Origin: JAJCZZ01 sp964569085 | GTDB taxonomy: Bacteria > Gemmatimonadota > Gemmatimonadetes > Longimicrobiales > Gaopeijiaceae | Assembly (NCBI GenBank): GCA_964569085.1 | Contig: CAZMTA010000005.1 | Coordinates: 62,001 to 126,000, forward strand | Direction: 5' to 3' | DNA: 64,000 nt | Part shown: positions 24,694 through 32,567 of the stretch, piece by piece | How positions within the stretch are numbered: the first letter of the stretch is position 1 | Layout of the letters: each line of letters starts with the position of its first letter | Made by a program: the position numbers and the translations under genes | The notes under the pieces: generated by a model | Databases searched by the model: none | What the model was told of the DNA's origin: nothing | The model's input: the letters and a program-made list of their open reading frames with translations, nothing else

Positions 24694-26624
24694 CCCGAGC
24701 GGCATCCGCGCTGGCCCTCGCGGGGCTCCTCGCCCTGGGAGGGCCGGCGTGCGTTCGGGCCCAGGAGCCGGATTCGACGGCGCTCCGCGGTCCGGGCTCC
24801 ACCGTTCCCTTCGTGGCCCAGGGCCCGCTCCTCTGCGGCGGCGCCTCCGCCGCCATGATCCAGCGCTACTGGGGGGAGCTGGGCGTGTACGCGGAGGACT
24901 ACGCGGCGCTCCTCCGCCCGGAGGAGGGCGGCATCCGCACCGGGGAGCTGGCCGGTGCGCTGGCGGAGCGGGGGTACGACGTGCGGGTCCACACCGCCGA
25001 CCCCGAGGCCGTCCTGTCCCAGGTGACCGCGGGCATCCCCGCCGTGGTCCTGATCGAGAGCGGGGAAGCGCGCTACCACTACGTGGTGCTCGTGGCGGTG
25101 GGCGCCGGCCGCGTCCGGGTCCACGACCCCCTCCACGCGCCGGGCCGATCCCTGGAGCGGGACGAGTTCGAGCGCCGGTGGGCCGCCACGGACCACTGGG
25201 GCATGGTGGCTCTTCCGGCCATGCCGGGGGCCGACGCGCCCGTCCGTGACCCCGACGACGCGGACCCGGCGTCCGTGCTGCCCCCGGCCCTCCGCGAAGG
25301 CCTCCGGCTCCTCCGGGCCGGGGAGCCCGGGCCCGCCGAGGCCATGGTCGCGGGGTGGCTCACCGTCTCGGACGAGGACGACCCCCGCCGCGCCACCGCG
25401 GTGGACATGCTGGGGACCGCGCGGTATCTGGGCGGCGAGCCCCTGGCCGCCCTGGAGGCGTGGAACCTCCAGGACCGGCCGCCGGTGGACCTGGTCTCCG
25501 TGTCGGGGCTCCGGCGCCTCCGCTGGAGCACCGTGGCCGATCCCCTTCCGGTGCGGGCCCGGGAGATCCTCACACCCCACGATCTCCTTCTCGCCCGCCG
25601 GCGGGCCGGCCAGCTCCCCTCGGTCTCCCGGGCCCTGGTCGAGTACCGTCCCCTGCGGGACGGCTCGGTCGCCGTCCAGGTGGCGGTGGCGGAGCGCGCC
25701 CGTCTTCCCCTGAGCCTGATCGACCTCGCGCTGATCGGCGGGGACGCCGTCTTCGGCGACGAGCTCGACGTGACCGTCGGACCCTTCCTGGGCGTCGGGG
25801 AGCGCTGGAACGTGGAGGTGGTCTGGGAGCCCGCCCAGGAGATCCGCGCGGCGGGCGTGGACGTCCCGTGGACGGCGCTGGAGGGCGTCGTGCGCCTGGA
25901 GGGCGGGTGGCTGCGGGAGCGCTACGAGGTCGACGGGGACCGGACGCCCACGGAGACCCGGCGGTGGGGGACCGCCACCTTCCGACGGTGGATGGCCCCG
26001 GACCTGAGGCTGGGGATGCGGGCGGGGCTGGAGCGGGAGGACGACGGGGACCGGGTGCCCCGGGCCGGCCTCACCTTCCTGGCCACCGCCCTGGAGGACG
26101 ACGTCCGCTTCGGGGGCGAGGCGGACGTGTGGCTGGGCGGGCCGCGCCCGGCGACCCGGGTCCGGATGACCGCCACGGCGCGGCGCCCGTCGGCCGGCGA
26201 CGCCGAGTGGCGGGTGCGGGTGGGGGCGTCCCTGGTCTCCCCCGACGCCTCGCCCACGCTCTGGGACGGGGCCGGAGGCGGCGGGGTCCGGGACCTCCCC
26301 CTACGGGGCCACCGCCTGGAGGACGGCAACCGGATCCGGGACGTCCTCCTGGCGCCGGCCTTCTTCTACGGCACGCTGGGACACGCCTGGTTCCTCGACG
26401 TCGAGCTGGCCCGGGTGGGCCTCGGCCTCTTCGTGGACCTGGCCCAGGCCCAGGGCGGCTTCGGAGACCTCGGAAGCCGGACCTTCGTCGATCCCGGAGT
26501 CCAGATCGAGCTGGACGCGCTGGGGCAGGAGGCCTCGCTCAGCATCGCCCGGGGCGAGGGCGGCTGGAGGCTCGACGCGGAGGTGGGGAGCGAGGCAGCG
26601 CTCCCCTGGCTCAGGGTACCGTGA
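24690..26624 (+). CDS. PA2778-like C39 cysteine peptidase fused to POTRA and Omp85-like beta-barrel
   Basis: The 644-residue protein starts at TTG overlapping the previous stop (TTGA). After a signal peptide (VRAQ) comes a C39-like papain-fold peptidase, with Cys49 in LLCGGASAAMIQRYWG, a His in the ARYHYVVLV segment and Asp in VRVHDPL. Residues about 200-300 look like TPR helices. Residues about 270-345 resemble a POTRA domain (VSVSGLRRLRW, then VEYRPLRDGSVAVQVAVAER). The last 300 residues alternate like a transmembrane barrel and contain DLPLRGH, similar to the VRG[YF] loop of Omp85 proteins, ending in a GVQIELDALGQEASL-type strand. A periplasmic protease joined to an outer-membrane barrel is unusual. 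The domain calls beyond C39 are by eye. Confidence 0.75.
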   Translation: MTRAASALALAGLLALGGPACVRAQEPDSTALRGPGSTVPFVAQGPLLCGGASAAMIQRYWGELGVYAEDYAALLRPEEGGIRTGELAGALAERGYDVRVHTADPEAVLSQVTAGIPAVVLIESGEARYHYVVLVAVGAGRVRVHDPLHAPGRSLERDEFERRWAATDHWGMVALPAMPGADAPVRDPDDADPASVLPPALREGLRLLRAGEPGPAEAMVAGWLTVSDEDDPRRATAVDMLGTARYLGGEPLAALEAWNLQDRPPVDLVSVSGLRRLRWSTVADPLPVRAREILTPHDLLLARRRAGQLPSVSRALVEYRPLRDGSVAVQVAVAERARLPLSLIDLALIGGDAVFGDELDVTVGPFLGVGERWNVEVVWEPAQEIRAAGVDVPWTALEGVVRLEGGWLRERYEVDGDRTPTETRRWGTATFRRWMAPDLRLGMRAGLEREDDGDRVPRAGLTFLATALEDDVRFGGEADVWLGGPRPATRVRMTATARRPSAGDAEWRVRVGASLVSPDASPTLWDGAGGGGVRDLPLRGHRLEDGNRIRDVLLAPAFFYGTLGHAWFLDVELARVGLGLFVDLAQAQGGFGDLGSRTFVDPGVQIELDALGQEASLSIARGEGGWRLDAEVGSEAALPWLRVP

Positions 26625-27090
26625 AGGTGACGGTGTCCACGACCCAGGGCTGGAGGGGGATGTGGAGCCCGTCGGCGACCACGGCGATGAGGCGGTGCTC
26701 GCCGCTCTCCACGTCCTCGAAGACGTACTCCGCCGAGCCGTCTCCCATGTGGACGACCTCGCCGGGGCGGGTGGGCACCGGCTGATCGGCCGGCGTCAGG
26801 TCCGCGTCCAGGTAGAGATGGTGGTGCCCGGTTCCGGCGGTGGTGTCCCCGGCGGGCATGATCCGGACGTCGGTGTCCAGGCGCACGGTGACGGTCGGAC
26901 CCTCCACCTCGCTCCCGTCGGCGGGCTCCAGGATCGTCACCGTCCCCGCCGGGGCCTCGGTCGGGGCGGGCGCGGCGTCCTCCGCGGCGGGCGCCTGGTC
27001 GGCGGCCGGGGCCTCCTCCTCCGTGCCGGAGCAGGCGACGGCGAAGGTGGCCAGGGACACGAGGGCGAGGCGGGAGAGGGAGGGTCTCAT
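26611..27090 (-). CDS. DUF4399-containing lipoprotein
   Basis: A 159-residue lipoprotein: signal with lipobox Cys20 in FAVACSG, then an acidic Pro/Ala linker and a C-terminal domain matching DUF4399. That domain is marked by the GTGHHHLYLD motif, EVVHMGDGSAEYVF and HRLIAVVADGLHIPL, a His-rich beta-sandwich that could bind metal. Function unknown. The ATG at 27090 puts the signal first. The 3' end overlaps the convergent peptidase-barrel gene by 14 bases, so the two tails are antisense to each other. Confidence 0.8.
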   Translation of the reverse strand: MRPSLSRLALVSLATFAVACSGTEEEAPAADQAPAAEDAAPAPTEAPAGTVTILEPADGSEVEGPTVTVRLDTDVRIMPAGDTTAGTGHHHLYLDADLTPADQPVPTRPGEVVHMGDGSAEYVFEDVESGEHRLIAVVADGLHIPLQPWVVDTVTFTVP

Positions 27091-27431
27091 GGTCGCTCGG
27101 GGCTCGGGGTACGGAAGGCGTTCAGGCTGGAGAACCCGCATCGCGCTCGCCGGTTCCGATTCGGCGGCGCCCCCTTGTGCCCGGGCCGGGCCCGCCCCAT
27201 TCTCGGGCTCGGTCGGCCGGACACGAGGTCCGGCGGCCGGGTCACGGTTTCCGGAGTCCCTCCCATGCCATGCCGCGCTTCCAATCGGCGGAATCGCAAC
27301 GGTCGCCCCTCGGCGGGTGCCCGGTGGCGGAGGTGCGCGCCCTAGCCGGCGACGACCCCGACCGACCGAGCGGCCCTCCGAGATCATTCTCGGAGGGCCG
27401 CTTTCTTTTTTCCCCACGACGGACCTTCACC
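27091..27431 (+). other. 341-base intergenic region: divergent promoters and a terminated leader before asnB
   Basis: No convincing gene lies here. The reading frames that cross it show shadow composition. The region must hold the promoter of the DUF4399 lipoprotein (leftwards) and the asnB promoter (rightwards). A strong intrinsic terminator at 27369-27411 lies only about 20 bases before the asnB ATG, and nothing annotated upstream reads into it on the plus strand. A 9-base segment at 27208-27216 (CTCGGTCGG) is complementary to 27362-27370 at the foot of the terminator stem, a possible but weak alternative pairing. Either an attenuated leader or a small RNA ends here. Confidence 0.6.
27369..27411 (+). 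terminator. Strong intrinsic terminator just upstream of asnB
   Basis: Perfect 14-bp stem (AGCGGCCCTCCGAG with its complement at 27389-27402), six-base loop ATCATT, then TTCTTTTTT. This is the best rho-independent terminator in the window, and it works only on the plus strand. It lies between the lipoprotein promoter region and the asnB start codon at 27432. Confidence 0.9.
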
Positions 27432-29096
27432 ATGTGCTCCATCCTCGCCGTTCTCGACCTTCCCGGTGACGCCGACGCGCACCGCGAGCGGGCCCTCCGC
27501 CTCTCGCGCCTGCAGCGGCATCGCGGGCCCGACTGGTCCGGCGTCTACGCCGACGACCGCACCGTCCTCGTCCACGAGCGCCTGGCCATCGTGGACGTGA
27601 TGAACGGGGCCCAGCCCCTCCGGAACCCCGACGACACGGTGGTCCTGGCCGTGAACGGCGAGATCTACAACCACCGGGCGCTGGAGCGGGGGCTGGCGGA
27701 GCCGTTCGAGTTCGCCACCGACTCCGACTGCGAGGTCCTGATCCCCCTCTACGAGCAGCGGGGCACCGACTTCCTCGACGACCTCAACGGGATCTACGCC
27801 TTCGTCCTCTACGACGCTCCCCGGGGCCGGTGGGTCGTGGGCCGCGATCCCATGGGCGTCGTCCCGCTCTACTGGGGACGCGACGAGCGGGGCGTGCTCC
27901 ACGTGGCGTCGGAGATGAAGGCGCTCACCCCGGTGTGCGTCGAGGTCTCCGAGTTTCCCCCCGGGCACGTCTGGGACAGCGAGGACGGCGAGCCCCGCCG
28001 CTTCCACCGGCGCCACTGGCACGGCTGGGAGACGCTGGAGCCGGAGCCCTACGACGGGACCCGCCTGGCCGAGGCGCTGGACGCGGCGGTGCGCCGGCAG
28101 CTCATGTCCGACGTCCCCTACGGCGCGCTCCTCTCCGGCGGGCTCGACTCGAGCCTGGTGGCGGCCCTGGCCGCCCGCCACGCGGCGCGGCGGGTCGAGG
28201 ACGACGAGCGGAGCCAGGCCTGGTGGCCCCGGCTCCACACCTTCTGCATCGGGCTGGAGGGCTCGCCGGACTGCGCCAAGGCGCGCGAGGTGGCGGCCCA
28301 CATCGACTCGGTGCACCACGAGTACCTCTACACGGTGCAGGAGGGCATCGACGCCCTCCGCGACGTGATCTGGCACCTGGAGACGTACGACGTCACCACC
28401 ATCCGGGCCGCCACGCCCATGTTCCTCATGGCGCGCCGCATCCGGGCCATGGGGATCAAGATGGTCCTCTCCGGCGAGGGCGCCGACGAGGTCTTCGGCG
28501 GCTACCTCTACTTCCACAAGGCGCCGGACGCCCGGGCCTTCCACGAGGAGACCGTCCGCAAGCTGGACCGGCTCCACAAGTACGACTGCCTGAGGGCGAA
28601 CAAGTCCATGGCCGCCTGGGGCGTGGAGGCCCGGGTCCCCTTCCTGGACACCGAGTTCCTGGACGTGGCCATGGCGCTGGATCCCGAGGCCAAGCGCCCC
28701 GGAGCCGGCAAGCCGGAGAAGCAGGTGCTGCGGGAGGCGCTGGGGCACCTGATCCCCGAGTCCGTGGCCCGGCGCCAGAAGGAGCAGTTCTCCGACGGCG
28801 TGGGGTACGGCTGGATCGACGCCCTGCGGGAGCACGCCGACGGGAAGGTGACCGACGGGCAGCTCTCCGACGCTCCGGGCCGCTTTCCGGTGAACCCCCC
28901 CGTCACCAAGGAGGGGTACCTCTACCGGACCGTCTTCGACGAGCTCTTTCCCCTCCCGTCGGCGGCCGCGTGCGTGCCCGGCGGCGCCTCGGTGGCGTGC
29001 AGCACCGCCGAGGCCCTGGCGTGGGACGAGAGCCTGGCGGAGGTGGTCGATCCGTCGGGCCGTGCGGTCCGGGGGGTGCACGAGGCGAGTTATTGA
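27432..29096 (+). CDS. asnB: Asparagine synthetase B, glutamine-hydrolysing
   Basis: A 554-residue protein, the same length as E. coli AsnB. After Met removal the nucleophile is Cys2 (MCSILAV), and the glutaminase domain has RLAIVDVMNGAQPL and VNGEIYNHRAL. The synthetase domain has the pyrophosphatase loop SGGLDSS at about residue 235 and LSGEGADEVFGGYLYFHKAP. It converts aspartate, glutamine and ATP to asparagine, glutamate, AMP and PPi. The ATG at 27432 is fixed by the required Cys2, even though the frame is open about 250 bases further. A strong terminator lies just before it, suggesting conditional read-through. Confidence 0.96.
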   Translation: MCSILAVLDLPGDADAHRERALRLSRLQRHRGPDWSGVYADDRTVLVHERLAIVDVMNGAQPLRNPDDTVVLAVNGEIYNHRALERGLAEPFEFATDSDCEVLIPLYEQRGTDFLDDLNGIYAFVLYDAPRGRWVVGRDPMGVVPLYWGRDERGVLHVASEMKALTPVCVEVSEFPPGHVWDSEDGEPRRFHRRHWHGWETLEPEPYDGTRLAEALDAAVRRQLMSDVPYGALLSGGLDSSLVAALAARHAARRVEDDERSQAWWPRLHTFCIGLEGSPDCAKAREVAAHIDSVHHEYLYTVQEGIDALRDVIWHLETYDVTTIRAATPMFLMARRIRAMGIKMVLSGEGADEVFGGYLYFHKAPDARAFHEETVRKLDRLHKYDCLRANKSMAAWGVEARVPFLDTEFLDVAMALDPEAKRPGAGKPEKQVLREALGHLIPESVARRQKEQFSDGVGYGWIDALREHADGKVTDGQLSDAPGRFPVNPPVTKEGYLYRTVFDELFPLPSAAACVPGGASVACSTAEALAWDESLAEVVDPSGRAVRGVHEASY

Positions 29097-29137
29097 ACCA
29101 TACTTGGTCTCCCGTTCCCCGACCCCCCAAGGAGCCC

Positions 29138-29767
29138 ATGGGATTCAGCGACTGGTTCCGCTCGAAGTCGAGCCGTCCCGACGACCGGCATTCCGGGGAG
29201 GAGCTGGACCAGCAGCTCGCGCAGCTCGAGGAGGAGTCGAAGCGTGCCGGACCCGGGCTCCAGTGGGGCCCGCTGAACCGCGCCGGCGACCTCTGTCTGC
29301 GCTCGGGGGATCGGGGGCGGGCCCTGGAGTACTACGGCCGCACCATCGACACGCTCCTGGCCGACGAGCAGCGGGAGGCCGCCCGGGGGGTCGCCAACAA
29401 GATCATCCGGGTGCACCCGGGCGCGCTGCGGACGCTCTGCACGCTGACCTGGCTCGACCTGGCCGCGCGGCACATGGCCACGGCGCTCCTCCACCTGCGG
29501 GACTACGTGGAGGGCGCCATGGAGGCCGGCCGCGAGGAGATCACGGCGGAGCAGATCCTGGAGATGGCGCGGGTGAACTCCGACGAGGAGTTCCTGGGCG
29601 CCGCCGCCGACGCCCTGGACCGGCTGGGCCACCCCGAGAAGGCGGGGGTGGTGCGGGAGTGGGTGCGGGCCGGCGGCTCGCCCGACGCCCTGTCCGACGC
29701 CGACCAGCTCGCCCAGTCCTGCCTCAGGGCGGCCATCAACTCCAACGAGCGGACCCGGTCGGGCTGA
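29138..29767 (+). CDS. Tetratricopeptide-like helical protein, unknown function
   Basis: A 209-residue cytoplasmic protein with AAGGAG upstream of the ATG. The N-terminus is charged (MGFSDWFRSKSSRPDD), and the rest is alpha-helical with TPR-like pairs, e.g. RAGDLCLRSGDRGRALEYYG. No enzyme motif is seen. It follows asnB by 41 bases and probably shares its transcript. A perfect 17-bp hairpin follows. Confidence 0.7.
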   Translation: MGFSDWFRSKSSRPDDRHSGEELDQQLAQLEEESKRAGPGLQWGPLNRAGDLCLRSGDRGRALEYYGRTIDTLLADEQREAARGVANKIIRVHPGALRTLCTLTWLDLAARHMATALLHLRDYVEGAMEAGREEITAEQILEMARVNSDEEFLGAAADALDRLGHPEKAGVVREWVRAGGSPDALSDADQLAQSCLRAAINSNERTRSG

Positions 29768-29788
29768 CCGGGTCCGCTCGGCGGGACC

Positions 29789-29825
29789 ACGGGGCGGGGC
29801 GGCCGGCACGGCCGCCCCGCCCCGT
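29789..29825. terminator. Bidirectional GC hairpin between convergent genes
   Basis: Perfect 17-bp stem (ACGGGGCGGGGCGGCCG and complement) with a three-base loop, placed between the helical-repeat gene and the stop of the M14 peptidase gene. There is no T-run, but stability and position support termination on both strands. Confidence 0.7.
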
Positions 29826-29830
29826 TCGCG

Positions 29831-32407
29831 TCAGCGGCCCACCAGCCCGTTGAAGAGGAACTTGTAGGTGCCGTGGGTCTGGGCCCGGTGCTGGGTCCGG
29901 AAGCCGATGAGGACCACCTCGCCCTCGCCGTGCTCCACCTCGACCATGGCCGCCCGTCCCGCGATGTGGTCCTCGCCGTCGAGCTGGCCGCTCTGGAGGA
30001 CGTCACGGTCGTGGTAGGAGGCCACCCTGCGGACACGGCGCTCGCCGTCGCCGTCGGCTTCGTAGACCTGGTTGTCCCCGAAGAAGACCACGTACGCGTC
30101 GTCGGGCATGCCGAAGCCGAACCGGTGGTCGGTCTCGACGTCCACGCGGAGCGTGGAGCCGTGGGCCCAGAACTCGGTGTTGGAGAGGTCGCCCACGACG
30201 TTCTCCACCGGCAGGTCGAAGCCCTCGATGGCCAGGTCCCCGGCCTCGGCGAAGGTGATGAGGCGTCCCCCGGCCTCCACGAAGTCCTCCAGGGCGTCCA
30301 CGCCTTCCTGACCGAAGCCGCTCCGGTAGGCGGGCGGCATCCCCGTGGGGTCGTCCCGCCCCATCATGTCGTCCATGGCGTCGGCGGGGAGGATGATCAC
30401 GTCGTAGTCGTCGGAGAGGTCCCCGGAGAGGATCTCGGCGTCCATGACCGTGTCGTAGGGGAAGGCGAAGTTCTCCAGCATGAGCCGGGTCCAACCCTCG
30501 TCCATGTTGCCGCCCCAGTAGCGCTGGAACACGCCGAGACGCAGACGCTCGAGCTCGGGCGCGAAGTCGTCTCCGGCGTCCACGTTCATGGCGTGGAAAG
30601 GCACGCCCGTCTCGGAGGCGACGCGGCTCACCAGGGCGTCGTCGGCGTCGGGGATCCAGAAATCGCCCGCCGCGTGCGGGCCGTGGTCCCGGACGAAGCG
30701 ATGCACCGTGACGCCCTCGTCCCAGAGCAGGTTCACGGCGCGGAAGGCATCGTTCAGGGAGCCTTCGACGTGGAAGCCCTCGCTGCCCCGGGCCACGGTC
30801 CCCCGGGGGCTGGAGCGCGTGGTGACCTCCGAGCGAGAAGCGTCCCCGAGCTCGCCGGCGGGGTACACGTCCACCCCCATGAACTCGGCCAGCACGTCCC
30901 CGGACATGTCGTAGGGGCGGATGGGGCTGCCGTCGGGGTTCCGGGTGTAGGAGTTCTGCGGGTAGAAGGTGCGCTCCAGGAGCCAGCGGATGACGCCCCG
31001 CTTCGGCTGGGCCGTGGGGACGACCCAGGAGCCCTCGCCGTAGAAGCGGCCCTCCACCACCATCTCCTCGGAGGTGCGGTGCACCTCGATGCCCTGGAGG
31101 AGGAGCTTGTCCACCAGCTTCCGGGCGGTGAGCTCGTCGTGCTGGTCCGCCGGGATCAGGTAGGCCCGGGTCTCGCCGGTCTCACCCCGCTCGATCTGGT
31201 TGCGGGCCTTCCGCACCGTGTTCTCGAGCTGCATCCGCCGGTTCTTGGCCGCGAGGTCCAGCGCCGCGAAGGTGGCGATGTCGATGTTGGTCACGATGTC
31301 CCGCGTGCTCCACCACCCGCCGGACCAGGGGTTGGGGAAGGTGGTCTGCTCCTCGTACTCGGGGAGCTGCCGGGAGCCGCGCAGCTCCTCGGGGTGCACG
31401 TAGGTGGGGCTGGCCATGTCGGCGCTGGCCGACTCGGTGAGCATCCCGGCGATGTTGTGGAAGGGGGTGATCCAGTGGAACCCGAAGTGCCCCCACCCGG
31501 AGTAGATGGCCGCGCCGATGATCCCCTGGCGGCCCTCCTCCTCGAGCTTGTAGCCCATGTGGGCGCCGTACCAGTCCATCTCGCGCCAGACCAGCGGGTC
31601 GGCCTCGGGGCGGACGGGCTCGGCGTAGGGCGGGATGTACATCCGCGCGGTGGAGCCGCCCATCTGGTGGTGGTCGATGAAGGCCTGGGGCACCCATTCC
31701 CGGAAGAGGATCTCGGCGCCGTACTGCGACTCCACCGTCGCCTGCATGAAGGCGTCCCGGTTGTTGTCGTGGCCGATGTAGGGGTGGTAGAGCTCCGGCG
31801 GCCGGGTCGTCTCGTACTCGGTGCCCACCCAACGGTCGTACCAGTCGGTGACGATGTGGTTGCCGTCGGGGTTGAACATGGGGATCTGGATGGCCACGGT
31901 CTCGTCGAGGATGCGCATCATCTCCTCGTCGTCCCGGGTGGCCATCTTGTACAGGATCTGGGCCGAGGCCTGGCTGGGAGCCACCTCGGTGGAGTGGAGG
32001 CCGTAGGACTGGACGACGACGACCTTCCCGTCCTCCACGGCCCGCCGGACCTCGCCCTCGGAGTGGCCCCGGGGGTCCTGGAGGACCTTGTTCATGGCCT
32101 GGATCTCGTCCAGGCGCGCCAGGTTCTCCGGGCTCGAGACGAAGATCACCAGGAAGGGGTGGCCGTTGGTGGACTGCCCCACGGTGCGCACGTCGACCCG
32201 GTCGCTCCGCTCGCCGATGAGCTGGTAGTAGTCGTGGAGCTCGTCCCAGCGGGCCAGCTCCCGGTCCGCCCCCATGACGTGGCCGAAGTACTCCTCGGGG
32301 GAGGGGATGTCGGCCTGGGCGGCGATCCCGACCGGTCCGGCCAGGAGGGCCAGGAGGAAGGCGAGGGCGGGGAGGAGGAGCGTCGGCGTGCGTCGGTGCG
32401 GCTTCAT
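29831..32407 (-). CDS. Secreted M14-family zinc carboxypeptidase-like protein
   Basis: An 858-residue exported protein (signal ending near GIAAQ). The N-terminal 400 residues are an M14 carboxypeptidase-type domain: His138 and Glu141 in SYGLHSTE are the first zinc ligands, and further conserved segments are IPMFNPDGNH, IGHDNNRDAF and FIDHHQMGG. The C-terminal part (from about 640) resembles a class-I glutamine-amidotransferase/DJ-1-like fold (YDVIILPADAM, FVEAGGRLITF), as seen in many large M14 proteins of Gemmatimonadota and Bacteroidota. It probably degrades peptides or peptidoglycan fragments outside the cell. The start is set by the signal peptide, with GGAG ten bases upstream. Confidence 0.88.
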   Translation of the reverse strand: MKPHRRTPTLLLPALAFLLALLAGPVGIAAQADIPSPEEYFGHVMGADRELARWDELHDYYQLIGERSDRVDVRTVGQSTNGHPFLVIFVSSPENLARLDEIQAMNKVLQDPRGHSEGEVRRAVEDGKVVVVQSYGLHSTEVAPSQASAQILYKMATRDDEEMMRILDETVAIQIPMFNPDGNHIVTDWYDRWVGTEYETTRPPELYHPYIGHDNNRDAFMQATVESQYGAEILFREWVPQAFIDHHQMGGSTARMYIPPYAEPVRPEADPLVWREMDWYGAHMGYKLEEEGRQGIIGAAIYSGWGHFGFHWITPFHNIAGMLTESASADMASPTYVHPEELRGSRQLPEYEEQTTFPNPWSGGWWSTRDIVTNIDIATFAALDLAAKNRRMQLENTVRKARNQIERGETGETRAYLIPADQHDELTARKLVDKLLLQGIEVHRTSEEMVVEGRFYGEGSWVVPTAQPKRGVIRWLLERTFYPQNSYTRNPDGSPIRPYDMSGDVLAEFMGVDVYPAGELGDASRSEVTTRSSPRGTVARGSEGFHVEGSLNDAFRAVNLLWDEGVTVHRFVRDHGPHAAGDFWIPDADDALVSRVASETGVPFHAMNVDAGDDFAPELERLRLGVFQRYWGGNMDEGWTRLMLENFAFPYDTVMDAEILSGDLSDDYDVIILPADAMDDMMGRDDPTGMPPAYRSGFGQEGVDALEDFVEAGGRLITFAEAGDLAIEGFDLPVENVVGDLSNTEFWAHGSTLRVDVETDHRFGFGMPDDAYVVFFGDNQVYEADGDGERRVRRVASYHDRDVLQSGQLDGEDHIAGRAAMVEVEHGEGEVVLIGFRTQHRAQTHGTYKFLFNGLVGR

Positions 32408-32496
32408 GGAGGTCCGTCTCCGCTGGGTTCGGTGCGTGGGTGCGTCCGTCCCCAACCGAGGGCGGGGCCCGGCGGACCGCAAGGTCCCGACGCGCG

Positions 32497-32529
32497 CCGG
32501 ACCCGCCCCCCGGGGGGAGACGGGTCCGG
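32497..32529 (-). terminator. Hairpin downstream of the propeller-amidohydrolase gene
   Basis: A perfect 9-bp stem (CCGGACCCG/CGGGTCCGG) encloses C6/G6 tracts. It lies about 40 bases past the amidohydrolase stop and before the M14 start, so it may partly separate the two same-strand genes. There is no T-run. Confidence 0.45.
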
Positions 32530-32567
32530 TCCTGGCGGCCGGGAGGAGGAGGGGCTCCGCCGGGGCT

